The notes below the pieces were generated by a model. The model did not search any database, had not been told where the DNA came from, and was given only the letters and a program-made list of their open reading frames with translations. Source: Mesorhizobium escarrei (GTDB lineage Bacteria; Pseudomonadota; Alphaproteobacteria; Rhizobiales; Rhizobiaceae). Taken from it: DNA of 64,000 bases. Position numbers and translations under genes: made by a program. The DNA lies in NCBI RefSeq assembly GCF_935825525.1, contig NZ_CAKXZT010000168.1, forward strand, positions 1-64,000, read 5' to 3'. This document shows positions 1 to 8,492 of the stretch, one piece after another; within the stretch, counting starts at the first letter, position 1; each line of letters starts with the position of its first letter.

Positions 1-24
1 GGGGCGATGGGTGACCATCGCCCC
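1..24. terminator. Perfect hairpin at the window edge
   Basis: GGGGCGATGG (1-10) and CCATCGCCCC (15-24) form a perfect 10-bp stem with a 4-base loop. No T-run follows on the plus strand, so this is a hairpin of terminator type rather than a proven terminator. It may belong to a gene left of the window. Confidence 0.5.
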
Positions 25-62
25 TACTCGACCGAAGTAGTGGTTTTAGCGCTTCGGCACAT

Positions 63-112
63 AGCGCTCGGCCGCGGCACGAAGCTCTGTTCGTGCCGCG
101 GCCGAAAGCGCT
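63..112. terminator. Long inverted repeat downstream of the small exported protein gene
   Basis: CGGCCGCGGCACGAA (69-83) pairs perfectly with TTCGTGCCGCGGCCG (90-104). The outer AGCGCT arms (63-68 and 107-112) extend the stem across a two-base bulge. It lies 20 bp beyond the stop of the minus-strand gene at 133-471 and is probably its transcription end or an mRNA-stabilising stem. No clear T-run is seen. Confidence 0.5.
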
Positions 113-132
113 AGTCCCGAAATCGATCTCGG

Positions 133-471
133 CTACTTGCCGCAGTGATTGTCGTTGACCGTCGGTGAAGCCGTGCCGGGGGCCTTGTGCGTTGCATCAG
201 GCATCGCGCCCTGCGGGCTTGGTGGGCAGTTCCGGTCGGCATTGGAATTCAAGCCGTCAGGGCCCGCAATGCTACCGGTAATCCCGGTATCCACAGTACC
301 CGGGTCAGCCAGGTTCGGATCGGTCGGGGCCGGGTCGATGACGACGCTTCTGTCGCTGCCGGTACCCATGTTAGCGTTTGGGTCAACGCCCGGGTCGCTG
401 GCATTCTGGGCCATCGCAGAGGTGGCCAGGCCGGCGGCGAGCACGGACGCTGCGAGTAATTTGGTAAGCAT
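133..471 (-). CDS. Small exported hypothetical protein
   Basis: The product is 112 aa. Residues 1-21 form a typical Sec signal peptide (MLTKLLAASVLAAG...AMAQ) with a probable AxA cleavage site. The mature part is low in hydrophobic residues and rich in Asp, Pro, Asn, Gly and Thr, with only two Cys. I do not recognise a domain. The start at 471 was chosen because GGAGG lies 7 bases upstream and the signal peptide begins exactly there; a longer reading frame to 513 adds a non-signal-like leader. It is transcribed divergently from the GntR gene at 711. A general-stress-type promoter candidate lies at 529-554. It is probably periplasmic or secreted; its function is unknown. Confidence 0.7.
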   Translation of the reverse strand: MLTKLLAASVLAAGLATSAMAQNASDPGVDPNANMGTGSDRSVVIDPAPTDPNLADPGTVDTGITGSIAGPDGLNSNADRNCPPSPQGAMPDATHKAPGTASPTVNDNHCGK

Positions 472-528
472 GATTTGCCTCCATTTGTCTCCATTTTTCG
501 GTTGTCGCCGCATCGCGACTACAGAAAA

Positions 529-554
529 AACCGGTCGGGGGTGGTGAAGGTTCC
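529..554 (-). promoter_or_regulatory. Possible EcfG/RpoE2-type promoter of the small exported protein
   Basis: Read on the minus strand, GGAAC (554-550) is followed after 17 bases by GGTT (532-529), so GGAAC-N19-TT. The rhizobial general stress sigma factor recognises GGAAC-N18/19-TT. The element lies about 60 bp upstream of the start codon at 471. Only one gene and short motifs are involved, so chance is possible. Confidence 0.35.
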
Positions 555-674
555 CACAAAAATCCAGCCTGCGACGAACCGTCGTGATCAGCAGGGCAAT
601 CTCTTTGGCCGGCCCGGGAGCTCTAAAGCGTGCCGGCCGCGAGCCGTTGACATGACCTGCGCTATCGCGGTATT

Positions 675-704
675 GAACAGGACTATACAGGTTTACTGAA
701 CAGG
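675..704. promoter_or_regulatory. Repeated ACAGG motifs upstream of the GntR gene
   Basis: GAACAGG occurs at 675-681 and 698-704, with TACAGG between them at 686-691, all within 36 bp of the GntR start at 711. Such repeats just before an autoregulated GntR gene are candidate operators or promoter elements. No clean inverted repeat is seen. Confidence 0.25.
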
Positions 705-710
705 TATTCC

Positions 711-1436
711 ATGGCGCGTCGCACGACCCCGTCGTCTCCCGGAACCGGCAAGCCCGAACGGATCGCCACCGTCCTCGAGCACGAGATCCGCTCCGGCGTG
801 CTCGGCTTCGGCGACCGCCTGCAGAGCGAGAACGAGCTTGTCCAGCGCTTCTCCGTCAGCCGCAACACCATCCGCAAGGGGCTTGAGGAACTGTCGAGCC
901 GCGGGCTGATCACCACCAAGGTCGGCATCGGCTCGTTCGTCACCTTCGACGGCATGCCGGTCGACGACGCCGTCGGCTGGTCGCGGGCGCTGGCCAATGC
1001 CGGCGCCAATGCCGACACGCGCACGCTCAGGCTCGAAGTCATGCAGGATGCCGAGCTCGCCGCCAGGCTTGGCGTCGAAAGCCCGTTCTTCATCGCCGTC
1101 GACCGGGTGCGCAGCAACGCCGATGACGGCCACGCCATCTCGATCGAGCGCAGCCGCCTGCCGCTGTCGCCCGAACTGGAGGACGTGCCGCTGCGCGGCC
1201 TACGCGAGGGCTCGCTGCACCAGACGCTGCGCGGGGCCGGGCTTGTCCCCGATCACGGCGAGGAGTGGGTCGATATCGAGATGCTGAGCGCCGAGGACGC
1301 GGCCATTCTCGACTGCGCGCCCGGCACGCCGTTCCTGCGCACACGGCGCCTGACGCGGGCTGCCGATGGCCGCGCCATCGAATTTGTCACCAGCCTGCTC
1401 AATCCGGCGCATTTCGCCCTGCACCTGGAGTTCTGA
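711..1436 (+). CDS. GntR family regulator with UTRA ligand domain (HutC subfamily)
   Basis: The 241-aa product has an N-terminal winged helix (about residues 10-80, with the conserved SENELVQRFSVSRNTIRKGL core and the wing ending in GIGSFV). A C-terminal UTRA small-molecule-binding domain follows (about 95-240, ending in PAHFALHLEF). UTRA domains bind substrates or intermediates of the pathway they control. The gene is first in a tight run with ADP-ribosylglycohydrolase (3 bp gap), PfkB kinase and an ABC transporter, so it probably represses its own operon. E. coli YegW, a GntR regulator beside yegU and yegV, is a plausible functional analogue. Confidence 0.88.
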   Translation: MARRTTPSSPGTGKPERIATVLEHEIRSGVLGFGDRLQSENELVQRFSVSRNTIRKGLEELSSRGLITTKVGIGSFVTFDGMPVDDAVGWSRALANAGANADTRTLRLEVMQDAELAARLGVESPFFIAVDRVRSNADDGHAISIERSRLPLSPELEDVPLRGLREGSLHQTLRGAGLVPDHGEEWVDIEMLSAEDAAILDCAPGTPFLRTRRLTRAADGRAIEFVTSLLNPAHFALHLEF

Positions 1437-1439
1437 AGC

Positions 1440-2504
1440 ATGGACGCTGGCAGCATCGAGACTGGCAGCATGGACACGGGCGAGGCGATCGACCGGGCGA
1501 TGGGTGCGCTTGTCGGCGCCGCGCTGGGCGATGCGCTCGGCATGCCGACGCAGCTTTTGTCGCCGGCCCGCATCGCCGAGCTCTACGGTCCTGTCGAGGA
1601 GTTCGTCGCGCCCGCCGCCGACCATCCGGTGTCGAAGGGCCTGGCCGCCGGCACTGTCACCGACGACACCGAACAGGCGCTGCTGCTCGGCCGCATCCTG
1701 GTTGCTTCAGGCGACGGCTTCGACCACACGCGCTGGGTCAAGGCGCTGCTCGACTGGGAGCGCGAGGTCAAGGCGCGCGGCAGCTACGATCTGCTCGGAC
1801 CTTCGACCAAGCGCGCCATCGACGCCATCAATGACGGCGTGCCGGCCGAGGAGGCGGGTCGCAGCGGCGACACCAATGGCGCGGCGATGCGCATCGCGCC
1901 GGTCGGCATCATGATGCCGCTGGAGCCGCTCAACGTGCTGGTCGCCAAGGTGGCGGAAACCTGCCGCGCCACGCACAACACCTCGATCGCCATTGCATCG
2001 GCCGCAGCCGTCGCTGCCGCCGTCAGCTGCGGTGTTGCCGGCGGCGACTGGCGAGCCGCCTCGGACCGTGCGGTTGTGGCGGCAAGGCAAGGGGCGGCAC
2101 TCGGACACTGGGTCACCGGCGGCGATATCGCCGCGCGGATCGACTGGGCGAGGGGCCTCGTCCGCGGCAAGGCTGTCACTGACGGCATCCGGCTGATCGT
2201 CGACCTGGTCGGCACCGGCGTCGCCAGCCAGGAATCGGTTCCGGCGGCCTTCGCGGTGCTGGAAATCGCCGGCGGCGATCCCTGGCAGGCGGCCGTCATC
2301 AGTGCCAATCTCGGCGGCGACACCGACACGATCGGCGCTATTGCCGCCGGCATGGCAGGCGCCTGCACCGGCTTTTCCCGATTGCCAAGGGAACACGTCG
2401 CCCGGCTCAAGGGCCTCGACATGGAGCAGGTGCGCGCGCTCGCCGCCGACCTGGTCGCGGCGCGGATGGCGAAACGCGGTTCAGCCAAGGATGCGGCGGC
2501 ATGA
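1440..2504 (+). CDS. ADP-ribosylglycohydrolase family protein (YegU/DraG-like)
   Basis: The 354-aa product belongs to the ADP-ribosylglycohydrolase (ARH/DraG) fold, which uses two Mg ions to cleave N- or O-ribosyl bonds. Visible family motifs are GALVGAALGDALGMP near the N-terminus, TVTDDTEQALLLGR (metal-binding Thr-Asp-Asp), GDTNGAAMRIAPVG and the C-terminal GGDTDTIGAIAAGMAGA. The start could be 1440 or the in-frame ATG at 1470, just before the conserved domain. The stop overlaps the kinase start by ATGA. In an operon with a sugar kinase and an importer, its likely role is catabolic: release of ribose from an imported N-riboside. Reversal of protein ADP-ribosylation is less likely here. The substrate is unknown. 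Confidence 0.85.
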   Translation: MDAGSIETGSMDTGEAIDRAMGALVGAALGDALGMPTQLLSPARIAELYGPVEEFVAPAADHPVSKGLAAGTVTDDTEQALLLGRILVASGDGFDHTRWVKALLDWEREVKARGSYDLLGPSTKRAIDAINDGVPAEEAGRSGDTNGAAMRIAPVGIMMPLEPLNVLVAKVAETCRATHNTSIAIASAAAVAAAVSCGVAGGDWRAASDRAVVAARQGAALGHWVTGGDIAARIDWARGLVRGKAVTDGIRLIVDLVGTGVASQESVPAAFAVLEIAGGDPWQAAVISANLGGDTDTIGAIAAGMAGACTGFSRLPREHVARLKGLDMEQVRALAADLVAARMAKRGSAKDAAA

Positions 2505-3499
2505 GCGGAGCTCAGCCTGACATGAGCGGGCGTCTCGTCCATATCGGCAGCGCGGTGGTCGACTATGTCTACCACATCGACGCCTTGCCGGCGCCCGGCG
2601 CCGAAAAGACCGCGTCGAGCCATGCCCAGGTCGCCGGCGGCGGCTTCAACATGATGGTCGCGGCCAGCCGCACCGGCATGAAGGTCGTCTTCGGCGGCCA
2701 GCTCGGCAGTGGGCCGAATGGCGACTTCCTGCGCGCCGCTTTTGCCGCCGAAGGCATCGCAACGCTGACCCCGCCATCGCCGCTGATGGACAGCGGCAAT
2801 TGCGTCGCCATGATCAGCGGCGACGCCGAGCGCACCTTCGTGTCATGGCCTGGCGCCGAGAGTGTGCTCAGCCTCGGCATGATGGCGCCCGTCCGGGTTG
2901 CGCCGGGCGATTGGGTGTTCGCCTCCGGCTACACGCTGAGCTATGTCGGCAGCCGCGACGCGCTGGCCGACTGGATCGAGGCGCTGCCGGCGGAGATTCC
3001 CCTGGTCTTCGATCCGACGCCTGTCATCTCGGAGATTCCGCGCGCCATTCTCGACCGGGTGCTGGTGCGCACGAGCTGGCTGAGCTGCAACACCGTCGAA
3101 GCGGCCGAGATCGCCGGCGGGGGCGATGTCGAGGCCATTGCTGCCCGGCTGCTGGCCAGCCACTGCCCGAGCGCCGAGGGGGTCGTCATCCGCGCCGGGG
3201 CAAAAGGCTGCTTCGTGCGGCTGGCTGACGGCACCGCGCAGGCCGTGCCCGGTTTCAACGTCACCGCCGTCGATACCAACGGCGCCGGCGACACCCATAT
3301 TGGCGCCTTCGTCAGCGCGCTGTCGCGCGGCGTGCCGCCCCTCGAAGCGGCGGGCTACGCCAATGCGGCGGCAGCGCTCTCGGTCACCCGCCATGGCGGG
3401 TCGTCGGCGCCGACCGAGCAGGAGATCCAGACATTCCTCAGCCATGACGATCGACCCGTGCATGGCCGGAAGCAAAAAGGCCCATTTATGACAGCCTAA
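2501..3499 (+). CDS. PfkB family carbohydrate kinase (ribokinase-like, YegV-like)
   Basis: The 332-aa product is a ribokinase-fold sugar kinase. The N-terminal signature GGGFNMMVAASRTG (about residues 47-60) and the C-terminal anion hole and catalytic base motif DTNGAGDTHIGAF (about 257-269) are both present. The family usually has DTxGAGDxFxGA, so a Thr-His replaces the common Thr-Phe or Ala-Phe pair. It starts inside the stop of the glycohydrolase gene (ATGA), so the two are translationally coupled. It would phosphorylate the sugar freed by the upstream enzyme. The last 25 residues are basic and not conserved in the family. The substrate is inferred to be ribose or a nucleoside. Confidence 0.87.
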   Translation: MSGAQPDMSGRLVHIGSAVVDYVYHIDALPAPGAEKTASSHAQVAGGGFNMMVAASRTGMKVVFGGQLGSGPNGDFLRAAFAAEGIATLTPPSPLMDSGNCVAMISGDAERTFVSWPGAESVLSLGMMAPVRVAPGDWVFASGYTLSYVGSRDALADWIEALPAEIPLVFDPTPVISEIPRAILDRVLVRTSWLSCNTVEAAEIAGGGDVEAIAARLLASHCPSAEGVVIRAGAKGCFVRLADGTAQAVPGFNVTAVDTNGAGDTHIGAFVSALSRGVPPLEAAGYANAAAALSVTRHGGSSAPTEQEIQTFLSHDDRPVHGRKQKGPFMTA

Positions 3500-3546
3500 A
3501 TGACGCAACAAGCCCGCCAACCGGGCAAACAATGAGAGGAACGAAC

Positions 3547-4608
3547 ATGCGCATGCCCAAACTGACTGCTTTTCTGACGGCAACCGCCGTCTTCGCTTCG
3601 GCACTTACGCTGGCCGCCAGGGCCGACGAGGTGCATGTGCTCAACTGGAAGGGCTACGGCGCCGACGAGCCCTGGGCCATCGCCGCCTTCGAGAAGGCGA
3701 CCGGCAACAAGGTCGTCAACGACTTCTTCAATTCCGAACAGGAAATGCTGACCAAGCTGAGGACCAATCCCGCCCTCTACGATGTCGTCATGATCAACGC
3801 CGCCTTCAACGACCAAGCGATGGCGGAAAAGCTGATCCAGCCGATCGATGTCTCGAAAATTCCCAACTATGCCGACATCAGCCCGGACAAGGCAGGCTCG
3901 CCGATGCTCGCCCGCGATGGCAAGGTCTATGGCGTGCCATGGGTGTGGGGCTTGACCGCGCTCGCCATCAACGAAAAATCCTTTGAGACGCCGCCGACCA
4001 GCATCGCCGAGATGTGGAACGAAGCGCATAAGGGCCGCGTCACCATTCGCGACGATGCGGTCGAGGGGGTCCAGTTCGGCGCCATCGCCACCGGCCAGAA
4101 CATCAACGAAATCAAGGATATGGAGGCGGTCAAGTCGAAGCTGACCTCGCTGATGCCGCAGATCAAGACGTTCTGGAGCTCGGAAAACGACTGGAACCAG
4201 ATGGTTGCCTCCAACCAGATCGACATCGGCACTTATTGGAGCGGCTCGGCCGACCGCGCCAAGACGCATTTCAAGCTGCCGGTGTCGCTGGTCATCCCAA
4301 GGGAAGGCGCCGTCGCCTGGCTCGACGCCTTCTCCATTCCGGCCGGCGCCAAGAACGTCGCCGGCGCCGAGGCATTCATCAACTACATGATCGACCCGAA
4401 ATTCTATGTCGAATGGGTCACCAAGGTCGGCGCGCCGGTGTCGGCAAACACCAAGGCGGTCGCCGCCCTTCCCGAAGATGCCTTCAACCGCAAGGTGATG
4501 GGCGACCCTGACGTCGCCAAGCGCATCCAGTTCCAGGCGCCGATCACCGACGCGCAGCGCGAGGCCTATCTGGCGCTGTGGCAGGAGCTGAAGGTCAATG
4601 TGAAGTAG
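3547..4608 (+). CDS. ABC transporter substrate-binding protein, polyamine type (PotD-like)
   Basis: The 353-aa periplasmic binding protein has a signal peptide (residues 1 to about 26, ending in ALTLAARA). It belongs to the extracellular solute-binding protein type that includes spermidine/putrescine PotD and Fe-binding relatives (VLNWKGYGADEPWAIAAFEKATG at the mature N-terminus, split here into WKGYGADEP and FEKATG motifs). The start at 3547 is preferred to 3532 because GAGAGGA lies at 3534-3540. It sits 47 bp after the kinase gene and precedes two permeases and an ATPase. Polyamine-type proteins bind cationic ligands through acidic side chains, which hints at a positively charged riboside. 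The true ligand is unknown. Confidence 0.85.
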   Translation: MRMPKLTAFLTATAVFASALTLAARADEVHVLNWKGYGADEPWAIAAFEKATGNKVVNDFFNSEQEMLTKLRTNPALYDVVMINAAFNDQAMAEKLIQPIDVSKIPNYADISPDKAGSPMLARDGKVYGVPWVWGLTALAINEKSFETPPTSIAEMWNEAHKGRVTIRDDAVEGVQFGAIATGQNINEIKDMEAVKSKLTSLMPQIKTFWSSENDWNQMVASNQIDIGTYWSGSADRAKTHFKLPVSLVIPREGAVAWLDAFSIPAGAKNVAGAEAFINYMIDPKFYVEWVTKVGAPVSANTKAVAALPEDAFNRKVMGDPDVAKRIQFQAPITDAQREAYLALWQELKVNVK

Positions 4609-4649
4609 TGGCCTGGGTGAAGTAACGGCCGACTTTCGGGGAGGAGCAT

Positions 4650-5519
4650 ATGGCAGGACAGGTCGTGACCGGTTCGAGGAGCGGATTGCGATCGGCTTTG
4701 CCCCTGCTCCTGCCCGCCTATCTCTGGCTGACGGTGGCGATCTTCCTGCCGCTGTCGGCCATGGTTTTTTTCTCCTTCATGACCGAGCTGCCGCTGTCGG
4801 GGAGGGCGTGGTCGTTCACGCTGGACAACTACGCCACCTTCTTCTCGCAAGGCCTCTACTGGACGCTGCTGCTGGCCTCGCTCAGGCTCGGGCTCGAGGT
4901 GACGCTGTGGTGCGTCGTCATCGGCTATCCCGCGGCCTATGTGCTGGCCAAGGTGTTTAGGGGGCGCAGCCGCGAGGCGATCTTCCTGCTCGTCATCCTG
5001 CCGTTCTGGTCGAACGGCCTGGTGCGCATCTTCTCCTGGGCGATGGTGCTGCGCGAAGGCGGCATTCTCGACACCGCGCTCAACGCTGTGCTGCCGTTCA
5101 AGATCAACATCGACCTGATGTATTCCTATCCGGCCGTCATCATCGGCCTGGTGCACTCCTATGTGCCCTACATGGTGCTGACCTGTTACCTGACGCTGCA
5201 GGCGATCGACGATTCGCTGATCGAGGCTGGGCGCTCACTCGGCGCCTCGCGGCTGCAGATGCTGAAAAGGGTGATCATTCCGCTGTCGATGCCGGGGCTG
5301 GTCGCGGGAGCGGCGCTGATCTTCGTTCCCGTGGTCGGCTCGTTCATGGAACCGCGTATCCTCGGCGGCCGCACCGGCACTTTTTACGGCACGGTCATCG
5401 AGGACCAGTTCGTCGCCGTGTTCAACTGGCCGCTTGGCGCTGCCTTGTCCTTTATCCTGCTGGCCGTCGTGCTGGTCATCCTGGCATTGGCGTCGCCGGT
5501 GCTGAAGAGGGTTGCGTGA
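4650..5519 (+). CDS. ABC transporter permease, PotB-like
   Basis: The 289-aa inner-membrane protein has about six hydrophobic segments. A cytoplasmic EAA loop near the C-terminal third (EAGRSLGASRLQMLKRVIIP) contacts the ATPase. It matches the PotB side of spermidine/putrescine-type importers. A strong ribosome binding site (GGGGAGGAG) precedes the ATG at 4650. The stop overlaps the next permease start (TGATG), which fits a heterodimeric permease pair made in equal amounts. Confidence 0.88.
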   Translation: MAGQVVTGSRSGLRSALPLLLPAYLWLTVAIFLPLSAMVFFSFMTELPLSGRAWSFTLDNYATFFSQGLYWTLLLASLRLGLEVTLWCVVIGYPAAYVLAKVFRGRSREAIFLLVILPFWSNGLVRIFSWAMVLREGGILDTALNAVLPFKINIDLMYSYPAVIIGLVHSYVPYMVLTCYLTLQAIDDSLIEAGRSLGASRLQMLKRVIIPLSMPGLVAGAALIFVPVVGSFMEPRILGGRTGTFYGTVIEDQFVAVFNWPLGAALSFILLAVVLVILALASPVLKRVA

Positions 5520-6307
5520 TGGCGACGACGCGTATCCTGGAATGGTGTGGGCGCCTCTACATCTGGCTGCTGCTCGCCTTCCTCTACCTCCCGATCATCA
5601 TCATGGCGCTGATGTCGTTCAACGTCTCGCCCTTCTACCAGTTGCCGTTCGAATGGACGACTGAGTGGTACGCCTCGTTGTGGCTGAACGACCAGCTGAT
5701 CTCGGCCACCTGGAACAGCATCGAGATCGCCATCATCACCACCGTAATCTCCACGGTGCTCGGCTCGGCGGCTTCGCTGGCGCTCTACCGCCATGAGTTT
5801 CGCGGCAAGAAAGCTTTGCAGGCGCTGCTGTTTCCACCGATCGCCATTCCGTGGCTGATCACCGGCACGGCGATGCTGATCTTCTTTTTCGGCGTCGGCA
5901 TCGGGCGTGGCCTGTTTGCAATCCTGCTCGGCCATGTCGCGCTGGCGCTGCCCTATGTCATCGTCGTCGTCTCGGCCCGGCTGCAGACCTTTGCGCCGGA
6001 GCTGGAGGAGGCGGCGCGATCGCTGGGCGCCAACCAGTGGCAGGTGACTTCGCGCGTGACGCTGCCCTGGATCATGCCGGGCGTCATCGCCGGCGGGCTG
6101 TTCGCCTTTGCCGTGTCGTTCGACCAGTTCGTGGTCTCCTACTTTCTGTCGACGCCGGGCCAGACGACGCTGCCGGTTGAGATCTATGCCGCGATCCGCA
6201 AGGGTTTTACGCCGGAGATCAATGCCGTCTCGACGATCATCATCGTCGTCTCGATGGCGCTGATGCTGCTCACGGCACGGTCCTTCAAATTCGGCGGAGA
6301 AAAATAA
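5519..6307 (+). CDS. ABC transporter permease, PotC-like
   Basis: The 262-aa second permease of the transporter has six predicted membrane spans and the EAA motif EEAARSLGANQWQVTSRVTL. The ATG at 5519 overlaps the upstream stop by one base; a GTG three bases earlier is also in frame but less likely. The stop overlaps the ATPase start (TAATG). PotC-type permeases pair with PotB-type proteins, as the gene order here predicts. Confidence 0.88.
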   Translation: MATTRILEWCGRLYIWLLLAFLYLPIIIMALMSFNVSPFYQLPFEWTTEWYASLWLNDQLISATWNSIEIAIITTVISTVLGSAASLALYRHEFRGKKALQALLFPPIAIPWLITGTAMLIFFFGVGIGRGLFAILLGHVALALPYVIVVVSARLQTFAPELEEAARSLGANQWQVTSRVTLPWIMPGVIAGGLFAFAVSFDQFVVSYFLSTPGQTTLPVEIYAAIRKGFTPEINAVSTIIIVVSMALMLLTARSFKFGGEK

Positions 6308-7383
6308 TGGCCGGCGTGCAGGTAGCGAATTTGTCGCGCAGTTTTGGCGCGCACAAGGCACTGGACGACGTCTCGATCGATTTCGCCGACGGTGGCTTTT
6401 ATGCGCTGCTCGGGCCGTCGGGCAGCGGCAAGACCACGCTCTTGCGCCAGATCGCCGGCTTCGATTTCCCCGACTCCGGTCGCATTGCGATCGGCGGCGA
6501 GAGCGTCGAGCGGGTGCCGGTCGAGAAGCGGCGTATCGGCATGGTGTTCCAGAACTATGCGCTGTTTCCCAATATGAGCGTCGCCGACAATGTCGCCTTC
6601 GGCCTGTCGGTGCGTGGCGAGGCCAAGGCAACTATTGCAAGCGAGGTGCAGCGTGCGCTCGACCTGGTTCAGCTCGGCAAGCTCGGCGCCCGCCGCCCGC
6701 ACCAGCTGTCCGGCGGCCAGCGCCAGCGCGTCGCGCTAGCGCGCGCCATCGTCACCAAGCCGCGTGTGCTTTTGCTCGACGAGCCGCTCGGCGCGCTCGA
6801 CAAGGCGCTGCGCGTCGACATGCAGATCGAGCTGAAACGCATCCAGCGCGAGATCGGCATCACCACCATCTTCGTCACCCACGACCAGGAAGAAGCGCTG
6901 ACGATGAGCGACCGCATCGGCATCCTGCGCGACGGTCGGCTGGTGCAGGAAGGCCCGCCGGAGGAGATCTACGACAAGCCGAAGAGCGAGTTCGCCGCCA
7001 CCTTCCTCGGCGACGCCAACATCTTGCGCGGCGAGACCACCGGCACCGGCATCCGCTTGGCCGACGGCACGGCGATCGCCGCCGGCGCCGGCGCGACGCT
7101 TGCCGCCGGCGCCAAGGCCAGCTGCGCGGTGCGGCCCGAACGCATCCGCATTGGGACCGATTCAGGGACGTCTGATCCGAACGCAAATATGCTCCGGGGC
7201 CAGATTTCCAAGCGCATCTTCGCCGGCAACAACAGTACCTATTTCGTCGATCGCGACGGGCAAACCATCAAAGTCATCGTGCAGAACACAGGCGTTGAAA
7301 AATTGGCGGAGGGGCAAAAAGTGGTGCTGCGCTGGTCGCCGGAGAGCACGGTGCTGATCGCGGCCAGTCAGGATATGGACTAA
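6307..7383 (+). CDS. ABC transporter ATP-binding protein, PotA-like
   Basis: The 358-aa ATPase has Walker A GPSGSGKTT (about residues 36-44), a Q-loop region (VFQNYALFP), signature LSGGQRQRVALARA, Walker B VLLLDEPLGALD and the H-loop FVTHDQEEA. A C-terminal TOBE-type regulatory domain (about 280-355) is typical of PotA, CysA and MalK-like subunits. It is the last gene of the operon, which faces the convergent LacI gene ending at 7425. With the binding protein and two permeases it completes the importer. Confidence 0.9.
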   Translation: MAGVQVANLSRSFGAHKALDDVSIDFADGGFYALLGPSGSGKTTLLRQIAGFDFPDSGRIAIGGESVERVPVEKRRIGMVFQNYALFPNMSVADNVAFGLSVRGEAKATIASEVQRALDLVQLGKLGARRPHQLSGGQRQRVALARAIVTKPRVLLLDEPLGALDKALRVDMQIELKRIQREIGITTIFVTHDQEEALTMSDRIGILRDGRLVQEGPPEEIYDKPKSEFAATFLGDANILRGETTGTGIRLADGTAIAAGAGATLAAGAKASCAVRPERIRIGTDSGTSDPNANMLRGQISKRIFAGNNSTYFVDRDGQTIKVIVQNTGVEKLAEGQKVVLRWSPESTVLIAASQDMD

Positions 7384-7424
7384 GTCGAAAGCTGGCGCGG
7401 CCTCTGATATCCCTGAGCCGCCGT

Positions 7425-8456
7425 TCAGATCTCCGGGATGCTCTCCCTAAAAATCACCTGCAGCCTCGGCTGGTGCAACTCGTAAGGCAAGCCCCTGATC
7501 GCGTGGCTCAAGGTGTTGAGCGCTTCGCGGGCCTCGACGCGCGGGTTCTGGTCGATGACCGCGTCGAGCGTGCCGTCGAGCAAAAGGTCCTTGGTGCCTT
7601 CCGTCACTTCGTGGCCGAGAAACACGGTCGACAGCGCCCGCCCTCGCTCCTTGAGCGCGCGGGCGATGCCGGTGTTGCCGGCGCCGACATTGTAGATCGC
7701 GGCCAGGTCCGGGTGCCGGTCCAGCAGGGCGGAGGCCTCCGAATAGGCCTTTTCCCGGTCGTCAAGCATCTCACGCATCTCGACGATCTGCAGATTGGGC
7801 GAGTCTTCCGTCAGGATGTGGCGGAAGCCCATCTCACGTTCCTCATGGCCGCGATAGGAGAGCGAGCCGGCGAACAGCGCGACCTTGCCCGGACGCTCTG
7901 TGCCCATGAAGCGGTTGAGCAGATAGCCGGCGAGCCGGCCGGCGGCGCGGTTGTCGATGCCGATATAGGCGACCCTCGGCACATGCAGGATGTCGGACGC
8001 GATGGTGACGACCTTGACGCCGCTGGCCGACAGCGAGCGGATCGCCTCGCGGACCGTCGGGTGATCGAGCGCGATGACGCCGACGCCTTGCGTCTGGCCG
8101 CGCAATTCCTGCAACAGGCGGGCAAGCCGGTCGGGATTGAAGCCTTCGATCGTGGCGACGCGCACATCGAGGTCCGGTCTTGACTGCGCCTGCGCCTCGA
8201 TGTGCCGGTGCAGCATCTTGATGAAGGAATTGGTGCCGGCAGGCAGGGCGAAGTCGAGCCGTATCACATCACCGGAGAGCGCGTTGCGCGTGGTCGGGCT
8301 GTTCGAATTTTCAGCGATGTAGCCAAGCCGCCGCGCCGTTTCCAGCACGACTTCGCGGGTGCGCGCCCTGACCCCGGCGCGGTTGTTGAGCACACGATCG
8401 ACCGTCGCTGCTGAAACGCCGGCTTCCCGGGCTATGTCTATCAGGGTGGACCGCAC
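7425..8456 (-). CDS. LacI family transcriptional regulator
   Basis: The 343-aa product has the LacI helix-turn-helix at its N-terminus (TLIDIAREAGVSAATVDRVLN, residues 4-24) and a hinge near residues 50-60. A periplasmic-binding-protein-like sensor domain follows. The Asp-Arg in the recognition helix (ATVDRVLN) is typical of the subset whose sensor domain resembles ribose-type binding proteins. It is divergent from the moc-like operon starting at 8907, with a 450-bp shared promoter region, so it is the probable repressor of that operon. The inducer would be the imported cyclitol or sugar, or its first product. Confidence 0.87.
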   Translation of the reverse strand: MRSTLIDIAREAGVSAATVDRVLNNRAGVRARTREVVLETARRLGYIAENSNSPTTRNALSGDVIRLDFALPAGTNSFIKMLHRHIEAQAQSRPDLDVRVATIEGFNPDRLARLLQELRGQTQGVGVIALDHPTVREAIRSLSASGVKVVTIASDILHVPRVAYIGIDNRAAGRLAGYLLNRFMGTERPGKVALFAGSLSYRGHEEREMGFRHILTEDSPNLQIVEMREMLDDREKAYSEASALLDRHPDLAAIYNVGAGNTGIARALKERGRALSTVFLGHEVTEGTKDLLLDGTLDAVIDQNPRVEAREALNTLSHAIRGLPYELHQPRLQVIFRESIPEI

Positions 8457-8492
8457 AGTCGATCACCTCATTGCTGGTGCGCTACAGGCGCA

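Noticed and set aside
1440-2504. DraG, regulator of nitrogenase reductase
   Set aside because: The family is right, but no draT or nif genes are near, and the kinase and importer context favours a catabolic role.
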